Assembly (NCBI GenBank): GCA_018701055.1
Contig: JABIUH010000423.1
Location: 1 to 12,835, forward strand
From: Woeseia sp.
Lineage (GTDB): Bacteria > Pseudomonadota > Gammaproteobacteria > Steroidobacterales > Woeseiaceae
Length of the DNA: 12,835 bases
Direction: 5' to 3'
The position numbers and the translations under genes were made by a program. The stretch's first letter is position 1. Every line of letters starts with the position of its first letter. Shown here one piece after another: positions 1-8,652 of the stretch. Below the pieces are notes generated by a model. The model ran no database searches and was not told the origin of the DNA. It saw only the letters and a program-made list of their open reading frames with translations.

Positions 1-2490
1 AAATGGTATGTACCGCAGGAGCTCTATAAAGAATACGAGTGGCGCCAGTGGCAGTATACCAACTATGCTCGTAACTCCTACCAACGCTATGTAGAAACGC
101 CTTTGGAGGGAGACTATTTCTATGATCTCTACGGCAACTATGTCACACGTGGATGGCTAATATTCAACAACGCCCAGATTCGTCCACAACAGTTCGGTAA
201 CACCTTGTTCAAGTCCGACCGTTTCGGACAGTGGTTCTCGGAAGTTGTGGTAGCGACTGACCAACAGGGGCAATATCATTACTCGATGACGGTCAGTAGC
301 CAACTGCGCAGTATCCTCAGTCCGATGATTTTTTCTAAGCCACGCTTTGACGGTGTTCAGTTCGATCTGGCTACCGATCGCTATGAGACGACGTTGGTCT
401 ACTCTCGCATCAGTAGTCCGGGTGGCTCGACAACTGGTGATCTTGAAGTGCCGCGAACCAACAACACCACCTTGCTTGGGGGGCGTTTCGGGGTCGGACT
501 CTCCGACAATGTCCAGGTAGCACTTCACTTCATCAACTCTCATCAGTCTAATACGTTGTCGGATAAACTGGCCGGCAATCCCTTCGCCGGTGCTTTGACG
601 GTGGCGCAGAACAAGACCGTCAACTTTATCCAGTTGGTGCTGCGCGATGACTCGCCAGAAGATGGAGTCGGCGGAGCCGCATTTTTCCCCGCCGGTTCTG
701 ATGTTCTCATAACCTATCGCGATGGCAAAGTGGATGCTGGTAAGGATATTCGTTTTGAACCCGTAGTTGAAGGGGGTTTTCTTAAAAAAGGCTTTTTGGC
801 GGCAGACGGCTCTGAAGAAATCCGGTTGTTGTACGATCTCAATAGTGCAGCATTTATCGATCGAGCCAGTCAGCCCAAGGAAGAGATCGAAAAAATTGAA
901 TTCCGTCTGTCGATCGGCAATGATTATCAGATCTGGATGACTTCCGATCAGCAGGTCAATCGCGATGGACAGCCGGTTCTGTTGCTGGTCACGCAAGCGG
1001 AAGGCAACGTCAAGGATATCACAAATCTGCGAATTCTTGCGTTTGAATATGGATTGCCAACCGCGACCCATATATTCGGTGGCACAGTCGAAATGCGAGA
1101 CTTAGGAGGGTTCGATGTGTTTGGTGAGTACGATCTCAATTGGAATTACCGCAAATATCCGAATCCTACCAAAGCTAGTCACTCAGCCTATTCCGGGACT
1201 AGTGATTTGCGCCAGGCTCCGGCCTGGATGCTCAACGTATCGCGAAAGCTCAATCCATTTTTCGTCTTTGGCGAAGCCTACAGTATGGATCCTCACTACA
1301 ATACTAGGACATTTGTGACGCAGGGTGCGGGTGGGATTGAGTACGATAGTGAAAGGCGCGGTATGGTAGAATTGGTCGAGGACAACGATGATCAAGATCG
1401 CTACCCGGACACGGTTCGCTACGACTGGTTGTCAGGCGATTCCCGCGTGTTCCCGGGCTGGGACGCCAACAATGATTTTATTCCCGATATAAATCAGAAT
1501 GACAATTTTGCTCGTTCCAACACGACGCCGGATTACGAAGAACCCTTTTTGCGTTATGGCTCTGATCGCCCCGAGTTCCTTTTTGGCGTCGATATGAACA
1601 ACAACTTCTGGGTAGATCAGTACGAAAACGACGAACTACCAGATTATCCATATCGCAAGGATCATCGCGGCTATAACATCTATGGTGGTGCCGACATTAC
1701 TCCGGAACTGCGCTTTTCTGTCGGTGTCATGCGCGAAGCACTAATCTCATCTGATCAAGAGAACCGCAGTGTTTATGGCATTTTGACTTATGAGGGTGAT
1801 TCGCCTCGCTTGGGGCGCCTGCGTGTCTTTCAGATGTCAAAGAAGGTCGCTGACGATATTCCCAATAATCTATTGCAATGGGCTCCAGATAACACATTGC
1901 TGGGTGGAGAGCTAACGCAGGTTGAAGATCCATTGTTAGCCCGCGACACATTCGTAAGCCAGTCATTTGTTGGTCACAGACTCGAGTGGGGGTCGTTCGC
2001 ATTGACGAGCAAAATGAATTATGTGCTTTTCAAGCAACTCATGAACAAAGCTGACCTAAGTCGTTTTGACTTACGCGAGGAAGATTTCTTCTTCGGTGCA
2101 ATAAATAAACTCAGCTATCGTCGTGATGTTGGGCCATTTGTAATCGAGCCGCGATGGAAAAGTGAATTTCGCAAGCAGAGCCGTGCGCTGTTTGCTTTTG
2201 AAGAGCAGACTTCACTGCTTGAGTTATTGTCGGTATTGGTTGAGTTGCCAGTTATGCGTGTCACCCAGTTGCAAGCAGGTGTTGAGTATGTCTACTTCAA
2301 CGATTTAGAAGACGATTTAAACGACTATAACTCGCTGGTGGGAGCGGTCCAATTTAGCAATGAAACATACTATTTGGGCTATCGCTTGCGGTCGCTTGTT
2401 GGCTTGTCGTTGCAGCGTAAGGTGTTCAGTGGCCAGGAATCGCGTCTAACGAGTCAGTCTTTTATTACAATTTTTGCAGGTCTTGATTAA
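1..2490 (+). CDS. Large beta-rich surface/outer-membrane protein, family A copy 1 (5' end missing)
   Basis: The frame is open from base 1, so the gene begins left of the window. Alignment with the complete paralog at 8653-11382 indicates that about 63 residues, including the signal peptide, are missing. The visible 829 residues open with a WRQW-YTNYA block and a GDYFYDLYGN block. Alternating hydrophobic/polar strands follow, as in outer-membrane beta barrels. A conserved block starting DDSPEDGVGGAA (base 646) and a GNDYQIWMTSDQQ block (bases 916-954) frame what may be an inserted beta-sandwich. Three Asp/Asn-rich loops lie at about bases 1381-1635, then more strands to a C-terminus ending SFITIFAGLD. 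No cysteine is visible. It ends in TAA 30 nt before the next start, which suggests an operon. I do not recognise a named family. A beta-barrel or surface protein is inferred from strand pattern and the paralog's signal peptide; an adhesin or other extracellular protein is possible. Confidence 0.8.
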   Translation, partial: KWYVPQELYKEYEWRQWQYTNYARNSYQRYVETPLEGDYFYDLYGNYVTRGWLIFNNAQIRPQQFGNTLFKSDRFGQWFSEVVVATDQQGQYHYSMTVSSQLRSILSPMIFSKPRFDGVQFDLATDRYETTLVYSRISSPGGSTTGDLEVPRTNNTTLLGGRFGVGLSDNVQVALHFINSHQSNTLSDKLAGNPFAGALTVAQNKTVNFIQLVLRDDSPEDGVGGAAFFPAGSDVLITYRDGKVDAGKDIRFEPVVEGGFLKKGFLAADGSEEIRLLYDLNSAAFIDRASQPKEEIEKIEFRLSIGNDYQIWMTSDQQVNRDGQPVLLLVTQAEGNVKDITNLRILAFEYGLPTATHIFGGTVEMRDLGGFDVFGEYDLNWNYRKYPNPTKASHSAYSGTSDLRQAPAWMLNVSRKLNPFFVFGEAYSMDPHYNTRTFVTQGAGGIEYDSERRGMVELVEDNDDQDRYPDTVRYDWLSGDSRVFPGWDANNDFIPDINQNDNFARSNTTPDYEEPFLRYGSDRPEFLFGVDMNNNFWVDQYENDELPDYPYRKDHRGYNIYGGADITPELRFSVGVMREALISSDQENRSVYGILTYEGDSPRLGRLRVFQMSKKVADDIPNNLLQWAPDNTLLGGELTQVEDPLLARDTFVSQSFVGHRLEWGSFALTSKMNYVLFKQLMNKADLSRFDLREEDFFFGAINKLSYRRDVGPFVIEPRWKSEFRKQSRALFAFEEQTSLLELLSVLVELPVMRVTQLQAGVEYVYFNDLEDDLNDYNSLVGAVQFSNETYYLGYRLRSLVGLSLQRKVFSGQESRLTSQSFITIFAGLD
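1381..1635 (+). other. Asp/Asn-rich calcium-type loop cluster in family A copy 1
   Basis: This coding sub-region holds three acidic loops. The first is DNDDQDRYPD (1381-1410), the second DANNDFIPDINQND (about 1462-1503) and the third DMNNNFWVDQYEND (about 1591-1632). Spacing of Asp/Asn at alternate positions followed by a later Asp resembles EF-hand-like or thrombospondin type 3 calcium loops. All three are kept in the paralog. Calcium binding is inferred from pattern only. Confidence 0.5.
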
Positions 2491-2520
2491 GGGGATGTTC
2501 ACTCGTTATGAGATACCTGC

Positions 2521-4494
2521 ATGACAGCGAGCAATCAGGCTCAAAAGGTGCAGGTCGGCTGGGGTGGTTTAATTGCACTGGTGGCGTTGGGGTGGAGATG
2601 GAGCTACCTCATCCAGTCCGGTCGCGACCCTTTAGTCGACGTCTTGTGGATGAGCACCGACCAAGCGAGCGAGGCCGGGAGCATGCTGTTTACAGCATGC
2701 TTGGCTACCTGGATGCGAATAGCGGACGGTTCGCTGCTCGGATTGCGGGACGTGCAGGTTGTCGTCGGAGTGATAAACAGCCTGTTAGTTTGGCGTCTGG
2801 CTACGGTCTTGCTTGGGCACAGGACAGGGGTCGTAGCGGGTCTCTTTGCTGCGTGTTATGGACCGTTCGTTTATGCTGGCGCACAGCCCGATCCTCAGGT
2901 ATGGGCCGTATTATTCGTTATAGCGGGACTGTTACTCGCCGCTCGTCCCGACTCCCAGCCCGGACTCAGCGGGTTGCTGCTCGCGTTGGCATGCGCTCTG
3001 GCCCCGCAGGCGGGATTGCTGGTGCTGGTAATCTTGTGGCGAATCGTTGGGCAAAAGGGTTGGAAGGGTGGAGCGGCCGTAGTTGTTGCATGGATTGCAT
3101 GTCTGGCGGTGATCGGATGGTGGTTGGATGGTTGGCCACTGTCAATCACGCCGAACGCTTCGCAGGCTGCGGAAGCTTGGCCAGATCGATTGTATGGTCC
3201 GTGGCGCGCGGGAGAATGGACCGCTCATGGCGATCCATATATAGCGACGGAGGCAACGGCCGCAGCTGTACTGATGTGGAATTATGGCCTGGCTTTCCCC
3301 TTTGGGTTGATTGGGCCCGTGTCTATATTGGCATTAGTGCGCATTTGGCGTCTCGAGATGCGCGATTCGGGACAGACAATGGCTCTGTATGTCAGTCTTG
3401 CCAGCGTTGGCGGGGTGTTTTTGTTCGGAGGAAATGCAGCGACTCGTGCAGTTGCAGTGCCAATGCTGATTACGATGGCCGCATACCAACTAGTCTTGTC
3501 GTCGCAGGTAACTTTATCCTGGCAGCTACGAGGCCTGTATGCAGTTGCTTTATTAGTATTAGCCGGGCTCTTTAATTTTGACAATCATGCATTGCGTCGG
3601 GCGGGTGCCGCATATGAACACTATCAGCGTGGTCGGGCTTATGAAGTGTTGGCAATGAGGGCAAACGCGATTAAATCGTATGAACGTTCACTACTAAGCC
3701 AGACGACACTCACTGCCGCCAATACCGCTCTGGGGCGCCTGTACAGAGAGGCCGATCAATTGGGGCAAGCCATCGCGGCAGATCGCGCCGTGCTGCAAGC
3801 GGATCCGGCGAATCAGGTCGTAAGGGAGTCATTGGCAGCGACTTTACTGCGTGCCGAACTGCCGGATGAGGCTATTGCGGAGTTGGTGTTGTTACGCGAC
3901 GGTTTAGAGGATGGTACTCGTTTTTACGGGATGTTAGGCGATGCGCGTTTGATGGCGGGTGATGTGCGTGGTGCGATAGAGGATTACGAGGCTGCCGAGT
4001 CGGCTTCTCCGGATAGTGGGCGAGCAGTGTTTCATCTTGCTCGCTTGTATGAAAGTACCGGTTTTATTAGCGAAGCGATAGACTGTTATCAGCGGTCACG
4101 TGTGCATGAGCAATGGCGACAGGAATCGGGCTGGAGGGCGGCGGCACTGCTGGCTGATCGTGGAGCAGTCGATCAGGCAGAAACTCTATTGCGTGCTGTG
4201 CTTGCCGAGAATGCCGATAACCGCCCCGCTTTGATGGGACTCGGGCGGCTGTTGGCTATTGCTGAACGATATGCTGCAGCGTTGCCTTATTTCGAGCGCC
4301 TGCAGGTGCTTGATCCGGATGATTACCGCACGTATTTTTTTCTCAGCAAGCTTTATTTCCGCCAGCAACGTGAAGTCGAAGCGGAAACGGCATTCAACAG
4401 TTATCAACTCGGTAAGAGACGGGCTGAGATGAAAGAATCTGTAGAAGAAGATCTGGAGGGCGTCTTGAGACAATTCGGCGAATGGACACAATGA
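2521..4494 (+). CDS. Multipass membrane protein (GT-C glycosyltransferase-like) with C-terminal TPR array
   Basis: This encodes a 657-residue protein. Residues from about 15 to 350 contain roughly nine to eleven hydrophobic segments with short loops, consistent with a polytopic inner-membrane domain. The first extramembrane loop, with RDPLVD (35-40) and STDQASEAG (45-53), recalls the acidic loop 1 of PMT/GT-C enzymes that use polyprenyl-linked sugars. The usual catalytic acidic pair is not clear. Residues about 363-630 form a run of TPR-like helical pairs, for example NTALGRLYREADQLGQAIAA and the AIEDYEAAESASPDSG unit. The ATG is preceded by an in-frame TGA at 2509, which limits upstream starts; the ribosome-binding site is weak. 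Its end overlaps the next gene in an ATGA. Its place between exported proteins suggests glycosylation or assembly of those proteins, but this is inference. A plain TPR membrane scaffold is the alternative. Confidence 0.85.
   Translation: MTASNQAQKVQVGWGGLIALVALGWRWSYLIQSGRDPLVDVLWMSTDQASEAGSMLFTACLATWMRIADGSLLGLRDVQVVVGVINSLLVWRLATVLLGHRTGVVAGLFAACYGPFVYAGAQPDPQVWAVLFVIAGLLLAARPDSQPGLSGLLLALACALAPQAGLLVLVILWRIVGQKGWKGGAAVVVAWIACLAVIGWWLDGWPLSITPNASQAAEAWPDRLYGPWRAGEWTAHGDPYIATEATAAAVLMWNYGLAFPFGLIGPVSILALVRIWRLEMRDSGQTMALYVSLASVGGVFLFGGNAATRAVAVPMLITMAAYQLVLSSQVTLSWQLRGLYAVALLVLAGLFNFDNHALRRAGAAYEHYQRGRAYEVLAMRANAIKSYERSLLSQTTLTAANTALGRLYREADQLGQAIAADRAVLQADPANQVVRESLAATLLRAELPDEAIAELVLLRDGLEDGTRFYGMLGDARLMAGDVRGAIEDYEAAESASPDSGRAVFHLARLYESTGFISEAIDCYQRSRVHEQWRQESGWRAAALLADRGAVDQAETLLRAVLAENADNRPALMGLGRLLAIAERYAAALPYFERLQVLDPDDYRTYFFLSKLYFRQQREVEAETAFNSYQLGKRRAEMKESVEEDLEGVLRQFGEWTQ
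2680..2701. repeat. Perfect 10-bp inverted repeat with 2-nt spacer
   Basis: The arm AGCATGCTGT (2680-2689) is followed by TT and its exact reverse complement (2692-2701). It lies inside the TPR membrane gene, across codons 54-61. The symmetry is as good as that of many operator sites, but there is no independent sign of regulation and codon chance is possible. Confidence 0.6.
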
Positions 4495-6578
4495 GACGAA
4501 ATCTGTTTAAATGCTATTTTGCCGTAATGGTGATAGTCTTAGCGCTGTGGGTGCATGAGGCTAGTGCTGCTGAGGTTTTGACCATTGGCGGCCAAGGTCA
4601 GATAAGCTGGCAAGGAAGAGTGGCGAGCGATGCCGCTGTTGACGCGATCAAGCCCGAATATCGTTCTCCATTCGATCCGCAGGTCACGGAAATCGGCAAT
4701 ACGCCGTCTGACTTAATCGACTTCAATAATGCTGAGTTTCCAAACAGCATCTTACCCGGACAGGTAGGCGATGGTCAGAATATTTCAACTGCAATTTCCG
4801 GGCGCGGGGGTGGTATCTCTTCCCCGACGGTGTTCGACATCTCCGATGCCCAACTGCGCGGCTCTCTTGAGCAGTTAATTACAGCTTCTCCGACGGGCAA
4901 GGCATTTGAGCGCAAAGGCAACTTTGTTCTCGGCACTCTATTGGTGATTGATCTGGGCGGACGTTTTGGTGTTAATCAGTTGCGCTTTTTCCCCCGCAAT
5001 ACGGTATTCTCGTCACCGGGCACTCCGTTCCAGGGCGACTTTCTTAAGAATTTTGAAGTCCATATCAATGATGGGGTGATTTTGACCAAGGCGGGGAATC
5101 CGATCTGGGAATTTTACGAAGGGCGGATGAATAATGACGAGGCTGTGACCACGATTGATATCGATCCACCGCGTCTATTGCGCTTCCTGCGTCTACGGGC
5201 GACTTCCTCGATACCTTTTGAAGTGGAGAAAATTCAGATATTTGGTGAAGGTTTTTTCCCCACGGCTCGCTACCTGTCACCGGTAGTAGACCTGGGTTCT
5301 CCGGCAAACTGGGGGCAGTTGCGTTGGTTGCAGTCTCTGGTTGGGCAGGGAGACAAAGTGGATATGCAGATTCGCTCGCGAACCGGCACTGACGAAACTC
5401 CACTGACCTACACCCGCAAGCGCGTCGGTCTTAAAGATGCACAAGAGATTACACTGTCGGTCGATAATCCTGATCAGCCGCTCGGTCGTCGTGAGTATCT
5501 CAAGTTGCCTGAAAAGGGCGGTCAATCTGATGTATGGGAGCGCGGTTCAGTACGAGATGATCTGGAGCATTGGAGTCCGTGGACGTCACCATATTCATTG
5601 GTGGATGGGATAAGTCCAACAGGCACTAAAATACTATCACCGGGACCCCGGCGCTATATCCAGTTTCGTGTTGATTTCCTGAGCAACGATCTTTCGGCGA
5701 GTTATGTGCTTGGTGAACTCTCCTTCGACTATACGTCGCCACCACTTGCAGACGCATTGATCGGCGAAATATTTCCTCGCGATGTGGCGGCGGCTGAGGA
5801 TATCTCTTTTGTTTACGCTTTGCGAACGGAGATGCAAACGGGTGAAGTACAGGGCTTTGATACGTTCGAACTTCAGACCGGTACGCGGGTCACTCGCGTT
5901 GAGCGTGTCGAGATCATTGATCGCAACGGGGTCACTGTGGTTGACCATACGTTTGCAGAGCAGGAGCAGCCGACCGTCGAGGGGAATCTTGAAATAGCAT
6001 CAATTACTGATGATGCGTTCAGCGTAAAATTTCCGCTGATAGTTGAGCATGGCTCTGTTCTAAAGATCTACTTTGTAAGTAGGGTGTTGTCCTTCAGCAC
6101 GACATTTGAAGGTCGTGCGTTACTCGCAGCCGAGGAAGCTTTCCAGGGTGTGATCGCAGGCGATGCAGATCTTCTGGCTGAAGACGATATTTCCTACAAG
6201 TCGGACGTTACCGTATTAAGTCCAAGCGTCAATACTGGTAGCCTTATCGGATCTATCGCGCTTGGTACGCCGGTAATAACGCCCAACGGCGATAAAGTGA
6301 ACGATCAATTGGTACTCAGCTATGAAATTTTAGCGGTAGTTGGAACAGCCGGGATACGGGTTGAAGTCGTAGACCTCGGGGGACGGCCAGTGCGCAGTTT
6401 ATTCGATGGACTTGGTCAAAATGGTGTGTATGACGCTAAGCGGTTGCCCGCGTTGGCCTGGGATGGACGTGATGAGCATAACGAGTTAGTGCCGCCGGGG
6501 TTATATCTCGTGCGGATTGAGGTTGAGGGTGATGCCCGCGCCAGTGCCACCGTACGCTCTTTTGGCGTGTCGTATTGA
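4491..6578 (+). CDS. Secreted multidomain beta-sandwich protein with FlgD/CHU_C-like C-terminus, family B copy 1
   Basis: A signal peptide (MRRNLFK, a hydrophobic run, then ASA before AEVL) indicates export. The mature N-terminus has GGQGQISWQG, shared with the next gene. A galactose-binding (discoidin-like) fold is suggested at about residues 145-255 by VIDLGGRFGVNQLRFFPR and the closing IFGEGF. A second beta-sandwich runs from about 260 to 418, from SPVVDLGSPANWGQLRW through SPWTSPY to RYIQFRVDF and its closing strand. A further beta region precedes the C-terminal FlgD/CHU_C-like domain (about 594-680), with TPNGDKVND, VVDLGGRPVRSL, AWDGRDEHN and PPGLYLVRIE. The start chosen gives an ATGA overlap with the upstream stop, implying translational coupling. 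An in-frame ATG at 4482 would add three residues. The only cysteine seen is in the signal peptide. Function is unknown; a ligand-binding or structural surface protein is inferred. Confidence 0.85.
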   Translation: MRRNLFKCYFAVMVIVLALWVHEASAAEVLTIGGQGQISWQGRVASDAAVDAIKPEYRSPFDPQVTEIGNTPSDLIDFNNAEFPNSILPGQVGDGQNISTAISGRGGGISSPTVFDISDAQLRGSLEQLITASPTGKAFERKGNFVLGTLLVIDLGGRFGVNQLRFFPRNTVFSSPGTPFQGDFLKNFEVHINDGVILTKAGNPIWEFYEGRMNNDEAVTTIDIDPPRLLRFLRLRATSSIPFEVEKIQIFGEGFFPTARYLSPVVDLGSPANWGQLRWLQSLVGQGDKVDMQIRSRTGTDETPLTYTRKRVGLKDAQEITLSVDNPDQPLGRREYLKLPEKGGQSDVWERGSVRDDLEHWSPWTSPYSLVDGISPTGTKILSPGPRRYIQFRVDFLSNDLSASYVLGELSFDYTSPPLADALIGEIFPRDVAAAEDISFVYALRTEMQTGEVQGFDTFELQTGTRVTRVERVEIIDRNGVTVVDHTFAEQEQPTVEGNLEIASITDDAFSVKFPLIVEHGSVLKIYFVSRVLSFSTTFEGRALLAAEEAFQGVIAGDADLLAEDDISYKSDVTVLSPSVNTGSLIGSIALGTPVITPNGDKVNDQLVLSYEILAVVGTAGIRVEVVDLGGRPVRSLFDGLGQNGVYDAKRLPALAWDGRDEHNELVPPGLYLVRIEVEGDARASATVRSFGVSY

Positions 6579-6595
6579 ACTCGGTGCCCCGAGAC

Positions 6596-6601
6596 AAGGA
6601 G
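6596..6601 (+). promoter_or_regulatory. Ribosome-binding site AAGGAG that sets the start of family B copy 2
   Basis: AAGGAG lies 11 nt before the ATG at 6613. The reading frame is open further upstream, to 6517 inside the previous gene. This site, and the signal peptide that starts exactly at 6613, argue for the shorter protein. Confidence 0.75.
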
Positions 6602-6612
6602 ATGGGATTATT

Positions 6613-8625
6613 ATGCAGCGGTTAGTGTGCACGATGGTTTGCATCTGTATCGCCGGTAGTGCCTGGGCCCGCTCAGAATTTCGTCTGGGCGGTACGGACG
6701 GCAATGCTTGGCAGGGATTGCTCACCGATACTGAGGCTGTCTACGTGGTAGTCGATCCGGATGGTGCGATTCGTTCGACGTTGCCCGTCGGAATAAGCAC
6801 TGAAGAGGTCGGGGTTGACACGATGATCGATTATGCCAATAACGGCATTCGACCGGTTTGGATAGATCCCACGCACAATCTTTCGTTAAGCTTAACTGAG
6901 CGAAAAGGACATCTAAATTCGAGTATCTCGGCAAGTTATACGCGAGAAGAAGCAAAGCAGCTGCAGGTAATTATTGATGGTGATCCAGAAACCGCGTTAC
7001 TAAAGCGGGTCGAATTGTCGCCGCGATTACAGGGCCTCAATATCGGCTATGTCAAAAACTTGGTGATTAATCTCGGGGCTGAATTGCCGATTAACCGGAT
7101 TCGTTTTTATCCACGTACAGGCTTCGAAGACAATTATCTGCAATGGTATGAAGTCGGCGTAGCCGATGATAGTGCTCCTTTTGTGTCCGTGCCTGGTGAG
7201 CGCCGGCCTGGCAAAAGGTGGTATCGCGATATTAATAAGACCTTGACGGCGACAAATGATCCCGGCTTGGAAATTCTTGAACGGAACACTGAGAATCTCG
7301 ATATCGATGTGGATCTGCGTTTCCCGACACGTGATTTGCACTGGATCGCTGTTCGGTCTGTGAATGCCGAACGGGATTGGGAAATCGCGGAGTTGGAAGT
7401 ATACGGGGAAGGTTTTGTGACTCGGACAAGTTATACGAGTCCGATTCTCGACTTTGGCAAGCCTGTGGCCTGGAGTAAGATTCGTTGGGAGGGAAGCAAT
7501 CCTCCCGGTACTGAAGTAATCTTACGCACTCGGACGGGAAATGCACCGGAACCCAATCTATACTGGCGCACCGGCACCAGCGGAGAAGCTGAACTTGTAA
7601 CCCGGGATGAATATTGGCAGGTCATTGGGGCTGGCTTGTTTAGTCAGGTGCGCCAGGTTTACGATCGAAAAAACTGGTCAGCGTGGTCACCGCCCTATGA
7701 TTTTTCTGCGGGTATGCGCGATACGGGGCAGCCTGCCGATGACTGGGTTGATGGCACGGTGCTACAGTCGCCTAGTCCCACGCGTTATCTCCAGTTTCAG
7801 GTTTTGTTCCGCGGCAATCGCGAGGTAGCTCCAAATATCGCGAATCTATCTTTGTTGTTTGCAGAACAGCCAGCGGCACACGAGGTTGTGGGAGAGATTT
7901 GGCCTTCAGAGATCGATGTTTTTGAACCGGAAACATTTACCTATGTGATACGGCCGCAATTGCAGGCTGGAGACAAAGGTTTCGATCGCTTGGAGATTTT
8001 CACACATTCGCGCGTGCTGTCCGTCAAGTCCCTGGTGGTTGATGGCGTTGAGGTGATTGACCTATTCCCACCCGACATTCGTGAAGACCGGGTGATTTTT
8101 TCTTTTGAGATGATGCAGGCGCCACAGGACAATGAAAAGAGGATTGAGGTCGTCTTCGAGGCGAAGGTATTGCGCTTCGGGACAGAGTTTACTGGCTGGG
8201 TCTATGACAGTTCAGAGCCTGCGCTTAAACAGCAAGTCAAACCGGGCAACGCCACCTATCGGTTCGGTGGTGATGTGCTCTCAGTGCGCACCCCGATGGG
8301 CGGTGATCTTATCGGCGGGGTTACCCTCTCCTCGCGGCTATTTACCCCCAATGGCGATGGCATCAATGATGAAGTTGATATTCGCTACGATGTGCGTAAT
8401 GTGGAAGAACTGACTCAAGTGCAGGTTCGAGTCTATGACCTTGCCGGCGCTTTGATTCACAGTATAGGAGAGGGTGGAGCCCTTAGTGGTTCGTTTGAGT
8501 TGACCTGGGACGGTCGTGACGCGCAAGGACAATTGGTTCGTCCTGGGCTTTACATGTATCAGGTCGACTTACTAACAGACGGCGGCCGCAAAAGTGAAAT
8601 CGGCGTCGTATCGGTGGCTTATTAA
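6613..8625 (+). CDS. Secreted multidomain beta-sandwich protein with FlgD/CHU_C-like C-terminus, family B copy 2
   Basis: This is a 670-residue paralog of the preceding gene, 34 nt downstream of it. The signal peptide MQRLVCTMVCICIAGSAWA has an AWA cleavage site, followed by FRLGGTDGNAWQG. A discoidin-like (F5/8 type C) domain at about 115-266 contains DGDPETALL, VINLGAELPINRIRFYPR and closing VYGEGF. The second beta-sandwich (about 270-416) has SPILDFGKPVAWSKIRW, SAWSPPYD and RYLQFQVLF. The region from about 425 to 560 matches the paralog at GEIWPSEIDVFEPETF. The C-terminal domain (about 576-654) has a canonical FTPNGDGINDE, VRVYDLAGALIHSI, TWDGRDAQGQ and RPGLYMYQVDL. It resembles the FlgD Ig-like and CHU_C/type B sorting families. 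Mature cysteines are absent. Carbohydrate or surface-ligand binding is plausible for the discoidin-like domain but unproven; an outer-membrane anchoring role for the C-terminus is another option. Confidence 0.88.
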   Translation: MQRLVCTMVCICIAGSAWARSEFRLGGTDGNAWQGLLTDTEAVYVVVDPDGAIRSTLPVGISTEEVGVDTMIDYANNGIRPVWIDPTHNLSLSLTERKGHLNSSISASYTREEAKQLQVIIDGDPETALLKRVELSPRLQGLNIGYVKNLVINLGAELPINRIRFYPRTGFEDNYLQWYEVGVADDSAPFVSVPGERRPGKRWYRDINKTLTATNDPGLEILERNTENLDIDVDLRFPTRDLHWIAVRSVNAERDWEIAELEVYGEGFVTRTSYTSPILDFGKPVAWSKIRWEGSNPPGTEVILRTRTGNAPEPNLYWRTGTSGEAELVTRDEYWQVIGAGLFSQVRQVYDRKNWSAWSPPYDFSAGMRDTGQPADDWVDGTVLQSPSPTRYLQFQVLFRGNREVAPNIANLSLLFAEQPAAHEVVGEIWPSEIDVFEPETFTYVIRPQLQAGDKGFDRLEIFTHSRVLSVKSLVVDGVEVIDLFPPDIREDRVIFSFEMMQAPQDNEKRIEVVFEAKVLRFGTEFTGWVYDSSEPALKQQVKPGNATYRFGGDVLSVRTPMGGDLIGGVTLSSRLFTPNGDGINDEVDIRYDVRNVEELTQVQVRVYDLAGALIHSIGEGGALSGSFELTWDGRDAQGQLVRPGLYMYQVDLLTDGGRKSEIGVVSVAY

Positions 8626-8652
8626 CCGGGATGGCAATGGCCAGCTAAAGTG

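Noticed and set aside
157..1071. 304-codon open frame on the minus strand
   Set aside because: It lies antisense to family A copy 1, whose frame is confirmed by its paralog. The antisense product has no recognisable features.
103..2490. Start of family A copy 1 at TTG 103
   Set aside because: The frame is open upstream to base 1 and the upstream residues align with the paralog, so the true start is outside the window.
2508..3575. Long open frame (355 codons) overlapping the TPR membrane gene in another frame
   Set aside because: Its product is rich in Arg, Ser, Cys, Trp and Gly with no domain, while the other frame gives coherent membrane segments and TPRs that continue to 4494.
6517..6612. 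N-terminal extension of family B copy 2
   Set aside because: It would overlap the previous gene by more than 60 nt and bury the signal peptide. AAGGAG supports the start at 6613.
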